Below are positions 10,389 to 21,523 of a stretch of 29,847 nt of DNA, piece by piece. The stretch lies in assembly GCA_905397405.1 (NCBI GenBank), contig CAJPVJ010000264.1, positions 1 to 29,847 on the forward strand, given 5' to 3'. The stretch's first letter is position 1. Every line of letters begins with the position of its first letter. The translations under genes and the position numbers were made by a program. The stretch is from Oppiella nova. Taxonomy: Eukaryota > Arthropoda > Arachnida > Sarcoptiformes > Oppiidae. Under the pieces are notes generated by a model. The model saw nothing but the letters and a program-made list of their open reading frames with translations, searched no databases and was not told the origin of the DNA.

Positions 10389-12792
10389 TGATAGTGAAGG
10401 ACACGGACCGACCGCTAACTCATTGATATACCCCTTAAATACTCGTTAATTAAAAACATGTCTAATATTGATATGAAATGAATAAAAGGTTTATAAAAGT
10501 GTCATCAATTGAATCAATTGTTTCACACATTGTTTTTGTTTACATCCAAACACTCATTCAAATCATAATACTGTTCACTGTTTTGTGAAACAATTCACTG
10601 CTCATTCAATGCCATTTATAACACAAATTACGGATACATTGCATAACAAAGTGTCGCTACTTTTGCTCCAATTCTTGGTCAAACATTGCATTCAATTATT
10701 CCGTGCTTTGAGTTCAGTATAAAGTTTTGTCTCATTGTTACACTGTTTGAGTTTTAAACTATTTGTGTCTCATCAATAATTATTAATGTGTTTAATATTT
10801 TGTAAATTTTGCCCAAATTTAAGTACATTACGTAACAACAAGTACTTATAATAGTATAACAGAATTTACTAGAATATTATGTATAATATTCATTTATTTT
10901 AAGATATTTGATAAATATAATTTAAATAATGTAGTTAATTGAAACTAAGAAACCTTTAATCATAAAAATGCGATGTTTATTGGATTAAAGTAAATATTGC
11001 TAATTTGTTTGATTAAAATTCAGTTATTTCAAAATTAGTGTCAAGTCACTACCAATTTAATAACTATGTATAATAAGTTGTGTAGTCTATATGTTATATT
11101 CTGTTAATTCATATAAGTTTATATAAAGTGCAGGAATTGTTGCGACAATTAAGAAATTCAAACTCATTGTACTTTTCAATGAAACTTTGCAGCAATTCTT
11201 ATGCACTAATACTGTACATGAATATATGAATATGATCATATAAATTTAATAATAAATTGTTTGAACTAATTGCACTACAGTCAATGCAGTAAATGTGATA
11301 ATTTGTACAAACTTTGTACTCGATGTTAGAAAGTGTTGCTTTTAATACAAACAATTATTTAATCTTAAGTAAAAGTTGTTGCGATAATAATTTGAATTGA
11401 GTGCTATAAACCCAGACTTACACTTTTTGGAGCAATTGTTTGCAATACACACCTAAACTGTTATTCTGTGTTTGCTTTTTAATACAAATAAAATCACACT
11501 TTGATTAATACATTAGATGTGAATTCACGTGCAATGGTTTCGTACAATAAAAGTATTGGTTTACTAAATAACTTCAAATATATTACATCCCTAGTCACTG
11601 GAGTGATTGATTATGAGGTTAGACCATTTATTTATTAATTCTTTGAATTCTATAAACTAATTATAAATTCAAACTATTACATTGCGATAAAATTATACTT
11701 GTAATACTTGTATTTGCTACTCCTGTATTAATTAAGCAAAACAAATATTTTAAAGTAATTCAACCATTTTCTAGACATATTTTATTATCTCATTAATTAA
11801 TTCCAATCATTTGCATTACTTTACAGAAATTGTTTATTTACTATTAATATTTAAGTTAATTTACTAAATATTATTAGGCTCCATTTATACTACATTAACT
11901 TTAGTATCGCTAACCCATTCATTATGAAACTTCGGTATATTATTAACAAAACTAAATATTTCACTTTAATTCATATAATTTTATTTATGCTAATAAATTG
12001 CATTGCTAATTAATTTTGCATCTGAAAAATAACATTCTCGTTAACATTCAAATAATAGACATTTCCTATCAATTCTTAATTATATTAAAATTTGAAAATA
12101 TTCCAAGTTTTATAGCAAATAAATGATAATTATAATTTTGTGCACTGGTTGCAATAAGTTTAGAACTTCACACGATACTATCCATATTTGAATTCAATTA
12201 CTGTAATATTAAATAATATTTCTGTAAATAATATCTATTTTAGTAGTTTTATAATATTTTGTAAAAATTTTACGAAATATTTTACTTTTACTATTTCATA
12301 ATTTGATAATTTTATGATTGCTATGCTTTTCAATATTTATTATTATTTATTATCCTTGAGTTTATTATCTGATGACTAGTTTTTAAATAAATCTTAAAAT
12401 TTAAATATATAATTCTTTAATTATTCTAATATTTGTATTAAAAATTTTAATTTAAAATACTAAATATTATATGACTGAACATAGCGAAAGTCTATAAAAT
12501 TTGATGTATTACAAACTTATGTCATTTGTATATTGGTTTGTGCTTGCTAACATTATTATTTATTTGTAATTATTTTAAAATTCACTATAATACAAACTTG
12601 TATCACTCTGCCTGAATTATATTGCAATTCTAAAATGCAAGTCCAAATTGTAATTGAAGTTATCATAGCTATAAATAAAATAAATGTCTAATCTATTGAT
12701 GAATATGAAATTGATTAATAATCAATGATTATACAGTATATTTATTTCACCACAAATTTCAATAATTACATAAAACGCTGATTTATATATAG
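10389..12792. other. Intergenic region between SUPT20H and SPTLC2 homologues
   Basis: Very AT-rich. It must hold the SUPT20H promoter (genes are head-to-head) and the 5' part of SPTLC2, including its missing start exon. Two possible short start exons are ATG at 11534 with a donor after 11617 (28 codons, GAG|gttaga) and ATG at 12634 with a weak donor a few codons later; both are phase-compatible with the exon at 12793, and neither is supported further. A miRNA-like hairpin lies at 11127-11207. Nothing else is recognised. Confidence 0.45.
11127..11207. ncRNA. miRNA-precursor-like hairpin (candidate)
   Basis: The arm at 11127-11143 (AGTGCAGGAATTGTTGC) pairs with 11189-11207 over about 17 bp: 6 bp, a 2-base bulge, one G·U, then 10 bp including one G·U. 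The pairing can extend by two more pairs inward. Within the 45-base loop a second stem, TCATTG (11164-11169) with CAATGA (11177-11182), closes a 7-base apical loop. Arm length (about 22 bases each side) suits a Dicer product. The stem is richer in G/C than the surrounding DNA. I do not recognise either arm as a named miRNA family, and the strand of transcription is unknown. A chance fold in AT-rich DNA remains possible. Confidence 0.3.
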
Positions 12793-14796
12793 AAAAATGT
12801 GACAAACAATACAAACGATAAACCGAAAGTCAATAAAACGAGACAATTGAATGACAAGACTTTGCACCGACAGCCACCCTGGCATATTACCCTGAGCTGT
12901 TATCTCAGTTTTGCAATTCTTATATGCTTTGGATATCTGCGAGACTTTTTGACATACGTTGGCTTATATACCAATAAAACGATTGTGGAGTCAAACAGAC
13001 AAGTGATTAACTAATTGATAAGACAATTACAACAAATATGATTAGTGACTCATAAATGCAATTTTATGACATATTTAGGGCTATACCAGTTTGTACGGCA
13101 CTTTCCAGAGCTTCTTCACCCGACATGTTTACCGGAGAGCAGCCGATGCTTTCAGTCAACCTATCAGTTCAGTACCGGGAGGTCACGTCCATGTATTACA
13201 ACGACACTCACCTGATTATAACTATACATTTAGGTACTAATTAGTTAGCATATTAGTTATACACGGATTTGGTTTATTATAACTACATAATTACTTATTT
13301 ACGAATAATACAATATTTAGATATAAGGAATAATAGGTTTAAAATCAACATCTTGGCATAAATATTGTTAATTAATTAGGTTAACAGGCAATGAATTCAA
13401 TGCAATTAATTTGGGTTCATATAACTATTTGGGTTTCGCACAAAATAATGGCTCCACTACTGATCAGGTCTTACAAACTATTCATAAGTATGGCATAGGG
13501 ATCGCATCCACTCATCATGAATTAGGTATTACTTTTTATTTTATATTAGAGTTTCTTACTAACAATCTATTTACTGTCTATAAATTAATTAACTTATAAT
13601 AACAAATTTGTACAATCAATTAGGGAAACTGTGCATTCACATAGAGTTAGAAGAATTATTTGCCAAGTATCTAGGCGTTGAATCTGCTGTTGTATTTGGT
13701 ATGGGTTTTGCCACAAACTCAACAAATATAGCAGCGCTTGCAGGAAAGGGATGTCTTATTTTAGGCGATCAACTGAATCACGCATCACTTAAATCTGGAA
13801 GTTATATATCGGGCGCCACTTATCGCACATTTCGCCACAATAGTTAGAAAAATGTCAAATAAATGTAATGTTTTGTATTAAAACTTTTTTCATTAAAGAT
13901 ATGAATGATTTGGAGGCAAAAATCAGAGACTCCATTGCAATGGGAGATACAAAGACTGGACTTAAATGGAAAAAGATTGTTATAATTGTTGAAGGGGTGT
14001 ATAGCATGGAGGGAACGATAGCTAATTTGCCGGAACTCATAAGACTGAAGAAGAAATACAAGTGCTATCTCTATGTAGACGAAGCCCATAGTATAGGTGC
14101 CATCGGACCCAATGGTCGCGGAATTACCGACTTTTATGGTTGTGATGCCAATGACATTGATTTACTGATGGGAACATTGACTAAAAGTTTTGGAGCGTCG
14201 GGAGGTTATATAGCCGGTCGCCGGCATATCATAGACCACATCCGCACTCATACTCACAGCTCGTACGCCACGAATATGTCGGCGCCGATCGCACAACAAA
14301 TTATATCAGTCATCAAAATACTGATGGGAGAAACGGACGGAACGGATGGTATTTTTGCTGTCAATTGAATCAAACTTTTATTAAATTATTTTATTCACAA
14401 ATTAAGGTATTGAACGAATCGATAGATTATCTAAAAACACAAAATATTTTCGCAAAAGACTTAAAGAGATGGGATTCATAGTGATGGGCGATCCCGAGTC
14501 ACCTGTTATTCCGATTATGCTATACTTTCCGTCAATGATATCGTATTATTAAAAATACAATGATTGCATATATTTGAATATAATTAATAATTTTTTTTCA
14601 ATTTAGACCATTTGTACGGATGAGTATGGAGAGAGGTATAGCGACTGTAGGTGCTGGATATCCGGCCACTACTCTCACCACAAGTAGAATCAGATTCTGT
14701 ATGTCTTCGGCACATAACCAACAAATGCTTGATAAGGCTCTTCAAGTGATTAGTCAACTCGGAGATGAATTCAGTATTAAATATCTTAAGAGTTAG
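12793..14796 (+). CDS. SPTLC2: Serine palmitoyltransferase subunit 2 (SPTLC2/lace) homologue, 7 exons, start exon not found
   Basis: Exons: 12793-13002, 13079-13233, 13380-13525, 13624-13842, 13899-14348, 14407-14542, 14607-14796, at least 501 residues (human 562). Introns are GT-AG, 56-146 bp. With SPTLC1 it condenses serine with palmitoyl-CoA to 3-ketosphinganine in the ER, the first step of sphingolipid synthesis; it is a PLP enzyme of the alpha-oxoamine synthase family. Seen in order: hydrophobic segment then [79 protein letters not shown] (Asp-Glu at 14078), [13 protein letters not shown] with the PLP lysine at 14183-14185, and [10 protein letters not shown]. The first listed exon has no in-frame ATG and follows an acceptor-like tatatag, so a short 5' exon must lie upstream. 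The motif usually STR..(I/L)GNLDKHEELE reads [16 protein letters not shown]. All splice junctions keep frame, so it looks functional. Confidence 0.92.
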
Positions 14797-14833
14797 TGAA
14801 CACTAAATAATTCAAATAATGATAATTTATCGA

Positions 14834-14839
14834 AATAAA
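14834..14839 (+). promoter_or_regulatory. Polyadenylation signal of the SPTLC2 homologue
   Basis: AATAAA 38 bases beyond the TAG stop at 14794-14796, correct strand and spacing for a short 3' UTR. Confidence 0.5.
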
Positions 14840-15005
14840 GAATGTAATTCTTATCTAGATCACAATTCTTATTAATTAGCTGGTAATTAATTGTTTTAAT
14901 GGCAATTGTTTGTTGTATTTTTGAAGAATTAATAAAACAGAAATAAAGCCCTGAAACTAAATTATGAAAATGCATTTAATTCTGTGAATTCATATCTTAT
15001 GATTG

Positions 15006-15261
15006 ATATTTTACTTATTAAGTGATGTACCGTAATACTTAAGAAATTAGTTTGTAGGCTATCATTTCATTTGTGTGCTCAGAGTCTATACCAGTAACCA
15101 GTAAACCACTGACTTTCCCGGGTAAATACGTGAATATTTTACTTATTAAGTTATGTACCGTAATACTTAAGAAATTAGTTTGTAGGCTATCATTTCATTT
15201 CTGTGCTCAGAGTCTATACCAGTAACCAGTAAACCACTGACTATCCCGGGTAAATATGTGT
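15006..15261. repeat. Tandem duplication, 2 x 128 bp, slightly diverged
   Basis: Copy 1 is 15006-15133 and copy 2 is 15134-15261. Both run from ATATTTTACTTATTAAG to a CCCGGGTAAATA block. I see about four single-base differences (for example AAGTGATG against AAGTTATG, and CTTTCCCGG against CTATCCCGG). It is non-coding, between SPTLC2 and PFDN1. Its period equals that of the duplications at 3615 and 5089. Confidence 0.93.
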
Positions 15262-15469
15262 CCACTTATTATTATTTATACGGTATATAAACAGTTTTGT
15301 TTCTTAACTCACAATATTCTGTTTATAGGTTTAGATTTAAATTGAGATATTTTGTCAGTTTTATAGTATAACGCTAAAAATAAATTTACTTTAAATATAC
15401 TCAATTATAAGATTTAAATGGTTATAGCAATAAAAGTACAGAATATTCTGTATTCCGGATACAAATGGG

Positions 15470-15479
15470 TATAAAATAG
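15470..15479 (+). promoter_or_regulatory. TATA box of the PFDN1 homologue
   Basis: TATAAAATAG in the context GGTATAAAATAGAG, about 220 bases upstream of the PFDN1 ATG, with the CA-rich leader between. About 30 bases upstream lies AGAATATTCT (15440-15449), which fits the two-unit inverted core of a heat-shock element (nGAAnnTTCn). A third unit is not evident, so HSF binding is only a suggestion. Confidence 0.45.
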
Positions 15480-15689
15480 AGAATTGAATGCAATGTGAAT
15501 GCATTGACTGTTGGATGCATAGAGCGAGTGGAGAGTGAGTGCCATCTCTTGCCCTCAAATCACAACTCATTTCACATTTGTTTTCACAACACATTTGCCA
15601 TCACTTGCTCTCAACGATCAGCCAATTATCACCGCAATTACCACCGCTGACTACCACCACCGCCACCACCAACGACCATCACCATCACG

Positions 15690-16061
15690 ATGTCAGCCTC
15701 CGTGGACTTAGAGCTGAAGAAGGCTTTCCAAGAGCTTCAGGTGCAGGTGATTGAGACCAGGAATCGCGTCAAACAGATGGACCTACAGATGGATGCGCTG
15801 AAGAGGTCGTCCCAACACTCGCGGATCACATTAACACAACTCAATGATATGCCAGAAGACACGCTTATGTATGAGTCGGTCGGACGGATGTTTGTGTTGA
15901 GACACAAGAGTGCCATCAATCGACTCTTGGAGGACAAGGTCCTCACCAACGACGAGAAGTGCAAACAATTGTCGCAAAACAAGACATACAATGAGAGCAA
16001 AGTGAAGGAGTCGGAGAACAATCTGCGGGAACTGATCAACACTAAGAAACTGAACCCATGA
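15690..16061 (+). CDS. PFDN1: Prefoldin subunit 1, complete, single exon
   Basis: A 123-residue protein (human PFDN1: 122) starting at ATG 15690 and ending at TGA 16059-16061. The beta-type prefoldin subunit 1 contributes two helical arms and a hairpin to the heterohexamer that hands unfolded actin and tubulin to the CCT chaperonin in the cytosol. Seen: VDLELKKAFQELQ at the N-terminus (residues 5-17), an N-terminal coiled-coil arm to about residue 45, the conserved MYESVGRMFVL (about 63-73) of the beta-hairpin linker, then a C-terminal coiled-coil arm with KTYNESKVKESENNLREL. Length, start and both helices match the family. The gene is intronless here, unlike every other complete gene in the window; flanking repeats or a genomic poly-A tract that would mark a retrocopy were not seen. 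A TATA box and a CA-rich leader precede it. Confidence 0.96.
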   Translation: MSASVDLELKKAFQELQVQVIETRNRVKQMDLQMDALKRSSQHSRITLTQLNDMPEDTLMYESVGRMFVLRHKSAINRLLEDKVLTNDEKCKQLSQNKTYNESKVKESENNLRELINTKKLNP

Positions 16062-16783
16062 TCACCACATTGTCATCGCACGCCATCAATGAGATTGTCT
16101 TATACTATGAATAAGTGTTTTATGCATTCATTTTGCATCCAAACAGTGATGTCTTTATAGGGATTTGTTTTAATTATATTTAATTGTATTTTATATATGA
16201 ATTAAAATATAACTTAAAATTATTTACAATTGTTTGTAATGTTTAATTAGCCAATACTCCAGTGTTTGGTGTGTTTGCCACAGATGTCCACAAAATATCA
16301 CTCAAAAGTTTTGTCAAAAACTATGGTATCATTAAAATTAGACAAATTTTATGGCCTAATCTAATCGATAGCTTAATGTTATGTAGATTATATTAGTTGT
16401 GTTTATAGTTAAAGTAAATGATACCATTAGTTATAAGTAGACTGCAGTTTATTAATGAATACAACTAATTGCCATTCATTGCTATATAAGTCAATAGAAT
16501 ATTCTGCGACTAAAGTAATGCCGGCTTATTATACCTGAAGACATGACCGACGCTATAATGAGACAAACTTTCGATAATTATAATCCTGGACTTAATTGTT
16601 GTTTTTCAAAATAAATTGACAGTATATTCAAAAACTTGACACAAATAATCTCTAACCTCAAAGGTATGCAATAAAAGTAAGAGTTCTCACACACTATTAA
16701 TAGGATTGTTATGAATAATTTCAAGAAAATATGATTAGACTTACAAACAGAGGTAATGTCTAAATAATAGTCGGTTTTTTACC

Positions 16784-16786
<3 letters not shown>

Positions 16787-16822
<36 letters not shown>
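16787..16822. repeat. (GA)18 microsatellite
   Basis: Pure GA dinucleotide run of 36 bases, the first of six similar tracts between 16.8 and 24.0 kb. Confidence 0.97.
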
Positions 16823-16825
<3 letters not shown>

Positions 16826-17709
16826 TATTAATGATCTTAAGTCCTAATGATTTTTAAGACTTTGTCTGAGTGTTGAGCTCTTGTTCACTTGTTTTCACTA
16901 TATATTTATGAGTCGGTAATGAATTCATACTTTTCCGCTCAAAAGACATTTGCACTAGAAATTATTTGAAACATAAAATTATGAAAACATGAATAACTTA
17001 CAATTTTAAATATAACGAATAGAGTATCTATATTATTGAGATCTAATAGTTAAGAATTGGGAAAGTTTTCATGAATTGTCTTTTATATTATATTTAGACA
17101 ACACAATAGAGTGTCTGTTTGGTTGAAGTTATTGATTGAGCGTATTATTGCACTTTCAAAGTTTGAGTTAAATTCAAATCAAATATTTGCCTGCTTATTT
17201 ATATGAAACAATACAATAAGATTACTTTGTTTTGACGCTTACAGTAACCTTCAATAAAATCAAAGTCAATTCAAATATTCTATATATTTGTATATCGTAT
17301 GATACCTTAAAATTTAATTATTCATTTATAGAATTATGTTATATATTAAAAAGCAATAACAATAAAAATATTTAAAATGTAATAAAAAGTTTTATGAAGT
17401 AATGATAAACTTTATTATGAAAGTAATATTATAATTAGCATAATGTTTGATGCAATAAAATAAATGTCTTAAATATTATATAATGAGTTATAGTGTAATA
17501 CAATGTGTGGTCTCAATGCTATCAGTAATATCTATGTAACCCATGATTGCTGTGAATGCAGACATAATTTCGCAAATAATAGTAGTTTTGCTATATTTTT
17601 AGGTTAACCATAACTTCTAGACTTCGAGTCATAATAATAGTAAAAAAATATTTTTTGGTTATTATTTTATAACAAGAATTGTCTGAATAATTATTGTGAA
17701 AAGCGATAC

Positions 17710-17710
<1 letters not shown>

Positions 17711-17741
<31 letters not shown>
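17711..17741. repeat. (TC)15 microsatellite
   Basis: Pure TC run of 31 bases followed by an imperfect TGTCCCTCTCTCC tail; opposite strand sense to the tract at 16787. Confidence 0.97.
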
Positions 17742-17744
<3 letters not shown>

Positions 17745-18110
17745 CCTCTCTCCGGCTAAACATTGAGATACAGTATATAATCATCGGTTAAATAACTTGC
17801 ATAGCCTTGAGATGAAAGTCAAATCATTTTTTCAATTGCATTATTAAACTGAAATTAGGGTTTGGTTTAGGGCTCCGGTGTTATTGAGGAGCAGAGAAAG
17901 TGAGAGAAGAATCTCTGAAAAACCAAAAGCCATTCAAATCGTTGTCCCAAATATTGAAGAGAAAGAAATGGCATTAGAGTCACAAAACAAGAAGAGAGAA
18001 GTCGTAAAAAATATGTTAAACTCATAATACCGTAGAAAAATAGAAAACACTTTTTCTCAAAAGTATTGCCAAAATGTTTTTGAATGCATTTTTTGAGGCA
18101 AACTCATCAC

Positions 18111-18112
<2 letters not shown>

Positions 18113-18150
<38 letters not shown>
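18113..18150. repeat. (GA)19 microsatellite
   Basis: Pure GA run of 38 bases, flanked by AT-rich single-copy sequence. Confidence 0.97.
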
Positions 18151-18154
<4 letters not shown>

Positions 18155-19156
18155 TGTATTAAAGAAATTTGGGAACAAAATTAAAAAATTGTTATTTTGT
18201 GGAACTGATTACTGGTTCGGCATAAAAAATAAGTAAAATTAATGCTTAAGTTTTTTAGAGTGTAATTTTTAATCATGAACTTACAGTCCCTTAGAAAACT
18301 GTATTCTCTGCTCAACCCTATCCCCTCTATCCCTTTACCCGATCCCTAAACACAGGTTTTCGAAATCATTTGCCGTTCCCTTACTTTGGGGCACACTTTC
18401 AGACAAATATAAAGAAAAATTAATTCAAACATAATTTAACATTTAAAACGATACTCAATGAATCACATGAAAAAATGTTGTGAGACTAATTTCAGACATT
18501 ACCAGTGATATCATATTGAGAGCACAGGTATGTAGACATAATACAGGAATGCACTGTGAAGTCGATAAAAAAAGGTTGTCTAATGAGTGTCTTTATCTTT
18601 AAAATCAATTGAAAGGGAATAAAGTGAAAGTAAATGATATCTAAATATAATTTAAAATCTATAATGATATGAATGATACCGAAGCAAAAAAAGGTGTCTC
18701 ATGTATACCGACAGATAAGAAATCAATTGAACTTTTCGAAGCATATTATTATGAAAACCACTGAAGAGTTTAGTTAATAGAAAATATACAACCCTTTTGT
18801 GAAAACAACACTATTATTAAAATAGGGTTCAATTGTGTCCACAATACGATCGAAAGAAAATTGTTTGAAAACTTTTTATTGAATTAAGTCATCAACTGTT
18901 CAGGTGAAGCGTATAAATCAAATTTTATGCATAAATGTAAACAGTTTTTTGTGCGAAAAAATATATTAATATTTTACAGAATTTGTGGTTCATTTGAATG
19001 TCATTTTATATTCAGAGCAGTATATCTCATATGAAGGCATATGTCGTTATAATTCAGGATTTTATCAATAAATTAAATTTAAGGAAAGAAAAACAAAGTT
19101 TCTGATGATTTGCATTTCAGTGGTGGCCATACATATCAAAGGCATTTCTCCATTGA

Positions 19157-19233
19157 CTTAACGCACACAACATAATGATGACTGAATTATGTAGTTAAGC
19201 ACCTGTCCAGTCATTGTAGCGCCCATTGTCTGG
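19157..19233. other. Two adjacent hairpins in a GC-richer patch
   Basis: Hairpin 1: CTTAAC (19157-19162) with GTTAAG (19194-19199), and inside it ACATAAT (19170-19176) with ATTATGT (19186-19192) around a 9-base loop. Hairpin 2: GTCCAG (about 19206-19211) with CTGGAC about 20 bases on. The patch of about 100 bases is clearly less AT-rich than its surroundings. Function unknown. Confidence 0.3.
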
Positions 19234-20346
19234 ACCGACAGTTTATTGGCCCTAAAGCTTAATATTTTTTAAAGAGAAAATATTTTTTGGCTTCACAATT
19301 GAATAAATAAATAACTGATTATCTTATCATAAGTTTTATTCAACTTTTGGAGCATTGAATTAAAGCAATAAAAATCACAGACAAAAGGCATCACTAGGTT
19401 TTGGTATTGTCTTCCCAGTCTTCAAGATCTGGTTTTTATGATGAAAACCATAATTGGGTGCCAACTCTGGTATCGTTCACATGAAATAATCAAAAATGGG
19501 AAATATTTTCTGGCAAATCTCTCTCTTTTACTTATGGAGACATGAATTGTATTAAAAAAGTGATTTCATTGTCAAATGAAAACCGAAAGTAAAGTAAATA
19601 ATAAAAATAAACGAGATTTTGCTAGACTTTTAAGTACATAAGACATTCATTACTTACATAATAATAGATAACATAATGAAAGGGAAATATAAAATAAAGT
19701 TATTTTCTATGCCTATTGTATACGAAAAAAGTAATAATAATTGTGTGCGAAAACAAGTGAAAATAGAAAATTAAAAAAAGTAATATAACAGAAAGATATA
19801 CATTTGAAATTGGGATTTGCTTGGAAGGGGATCATGATTTTGTGGGTGGGTTTCAGTGGGTTTTCACATATAATTATAATCTCTTTATGGACTGATTGTG
19901 TGTTGATATTGTGTTTCAGACGGCAAACAAAACGGTCGGTTAGACCGAAAGCTGGCGTTTATTTTTATACTTATTTTTCTCTCAAAAAAGTCTTATTTGT
20001 ATTTATTGTTCGGTTATTCACTTTTCTGACTGCCATTCGTGCATATATTGCCTAATAGTGAACATTACAGTAGACTCTGTATACAAGTGCTCGCAAACAA
20101 CATTCATAAGACTTTATAAATTGTGTAAATTTGGTGCTCATTAATGAAAACAATTTGTAAACCAAAGGGTTGTTAAACTTAATCTCTTATTTTTGTTTTC
20201 CACTCGTAGCCAACTTCTCTGCCATTTAATAAATTATTAATAATAATATCTAATGAACCCAAGCGTCGGCTGTAATTAGAGTCGAGTCGAGTAATAACAG
20301 TCCTCTCACTCGGCTATTAGTCTTCCTATTAAAGCGAATCTCCTAT

Positions 20347-20372
20347 TTATAAAAAGCTTTTATAAAAAGCTT
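20347..20372. repeat. 2 x 13-bp tandem repeat containing AAGCTT palindromes
   Basis: TTATAAAAAGCTT occurs twice head-to-tail. Each unit contains a short palindrome. A small local duplication with no evident role. Confidence 0.8.
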
Positions 20373-21473
20373 TTTTAATTAATAAATACTTAACTCCCGA
20401 AAACATAATAAGATTTATAGCTTAAGGTTAATCAGACAGACATCGCGAATGGTATCGATGTATAGATTATAAGGAAAAAGTTTCATTTGGTTTCAATTGA
20501 AAAAATCTTTATTATTAAATGATTGATAGCACTCTATTTTGGTGGCAAATTATTTCGTAGAGATATTATATGAAATAATTAAAACTTTTTTGTAATCATA
20601 ATGAATAGAATAAAAATTTATTATATTTGCAGCCAGAAAAAACAAGTTTTGGCTCAAAAATATTTATTGTTATTATGAATGCGTTTCAGTAGTCATTCAG
20701 TCACTTCTGTATTATACAGACAGTTATAAATTGAGTTAATGACAAATTAAAAGTTAATTCAAAATATGAATCCATAACTATACCGCATCATAGAGTATAC
20801 GAGTATACTATACGGTCTGACAAACCATTGGACTATAATTTAAGCAATTCTTGAGAGGAAGTGTTCACTTTTTATATAACTCTACTGTTAAGTATAACAT
20901 TACCTGTATGTAGAAAAGTGTATATCAAAATAATTACAAACAATTTAAGCAAAGCAAAATGTAATTTTAAAGTATATATTTTTTTAATAATAGTTTTAAT
21001 AAAAATAATAAGTTTATATACATAATGGTTGGGTGGAACTGATGCACAAGTATTTGTGAAAATTGTTAACAAAAAACAGACTTTTCCCTTGTTGTTAGTG
21101 GAGTTCATTAAAGTTAATATTAATATAATACACGTTTTTATTTAAGTTTATTTTGAACATTTTATAATCATTTCACTTACGATCTCACGTCAAATAAAAA
21201 CTATTGAAAGGGCTTTAAGACTAAGAAACTTTTTATTTTCAAAAGTGATTTGTTACGTTTCAATGTATTAAAAACATAACAAATATTTTCAATGTTTGGA
21301 AAGTGAGTCTACTTAATAGGCTATTAATAATAGCTGAACATTAATCTTGCATTAAATATATTGAATATCGAAACTTCTTATTGTTGTGTTTTTGAAAATC
21401 TATTAATCATTTCGAAATTCATTGGAAAAGTACATGAGTTCATATCAAACTTGTAATAAATTCTTCAATTAAC

Positions 21474-21478
<5 letters not shown>

Positions 21479-21510
<32 letters not shown>

Positions 21511-21523
21511 CTCTCTCTCTCTC
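21479..21523. repeat. (CT)n microsatellite with one interruption
   Basis: CT run of about 45 bases, broken once by CTCGCT. Confidence 0.96.

Larger units (their letters stand above)
14797..15689. other. Intergenic region SPTLC2 to PFDN1
   Basis: Holds the SPTLC2 3' UTR (AATAAA at 14834-14839), the third 128-bp tandem duplication (15006-15261), and the PFDN1 promoter and 5' UTR. No further gene is seen. The 5' UTR just before the PFDN1 start is rich in CCACC/CAC repeats. Confidence 0.55.

Noticed and set aside
12797-12802. ATG as the SPTLC2 start
   Set aside because: It is followed directly by TGA and is in a different frame from the conserved protein.
12793-14796. SPTLC2 as a pseudogene
   Set aside because: Seven exons join in frame with GT-AG borders, the PLP lysine and all main motifs are present, and no internal stop is needed; only the start exon is unlocated.
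19804-20055. 83-codon + strand open frame
   Set aside because: No ATG at its head, no recognisable motif, hydrophobic composition typical of translated AT-rich DNA.
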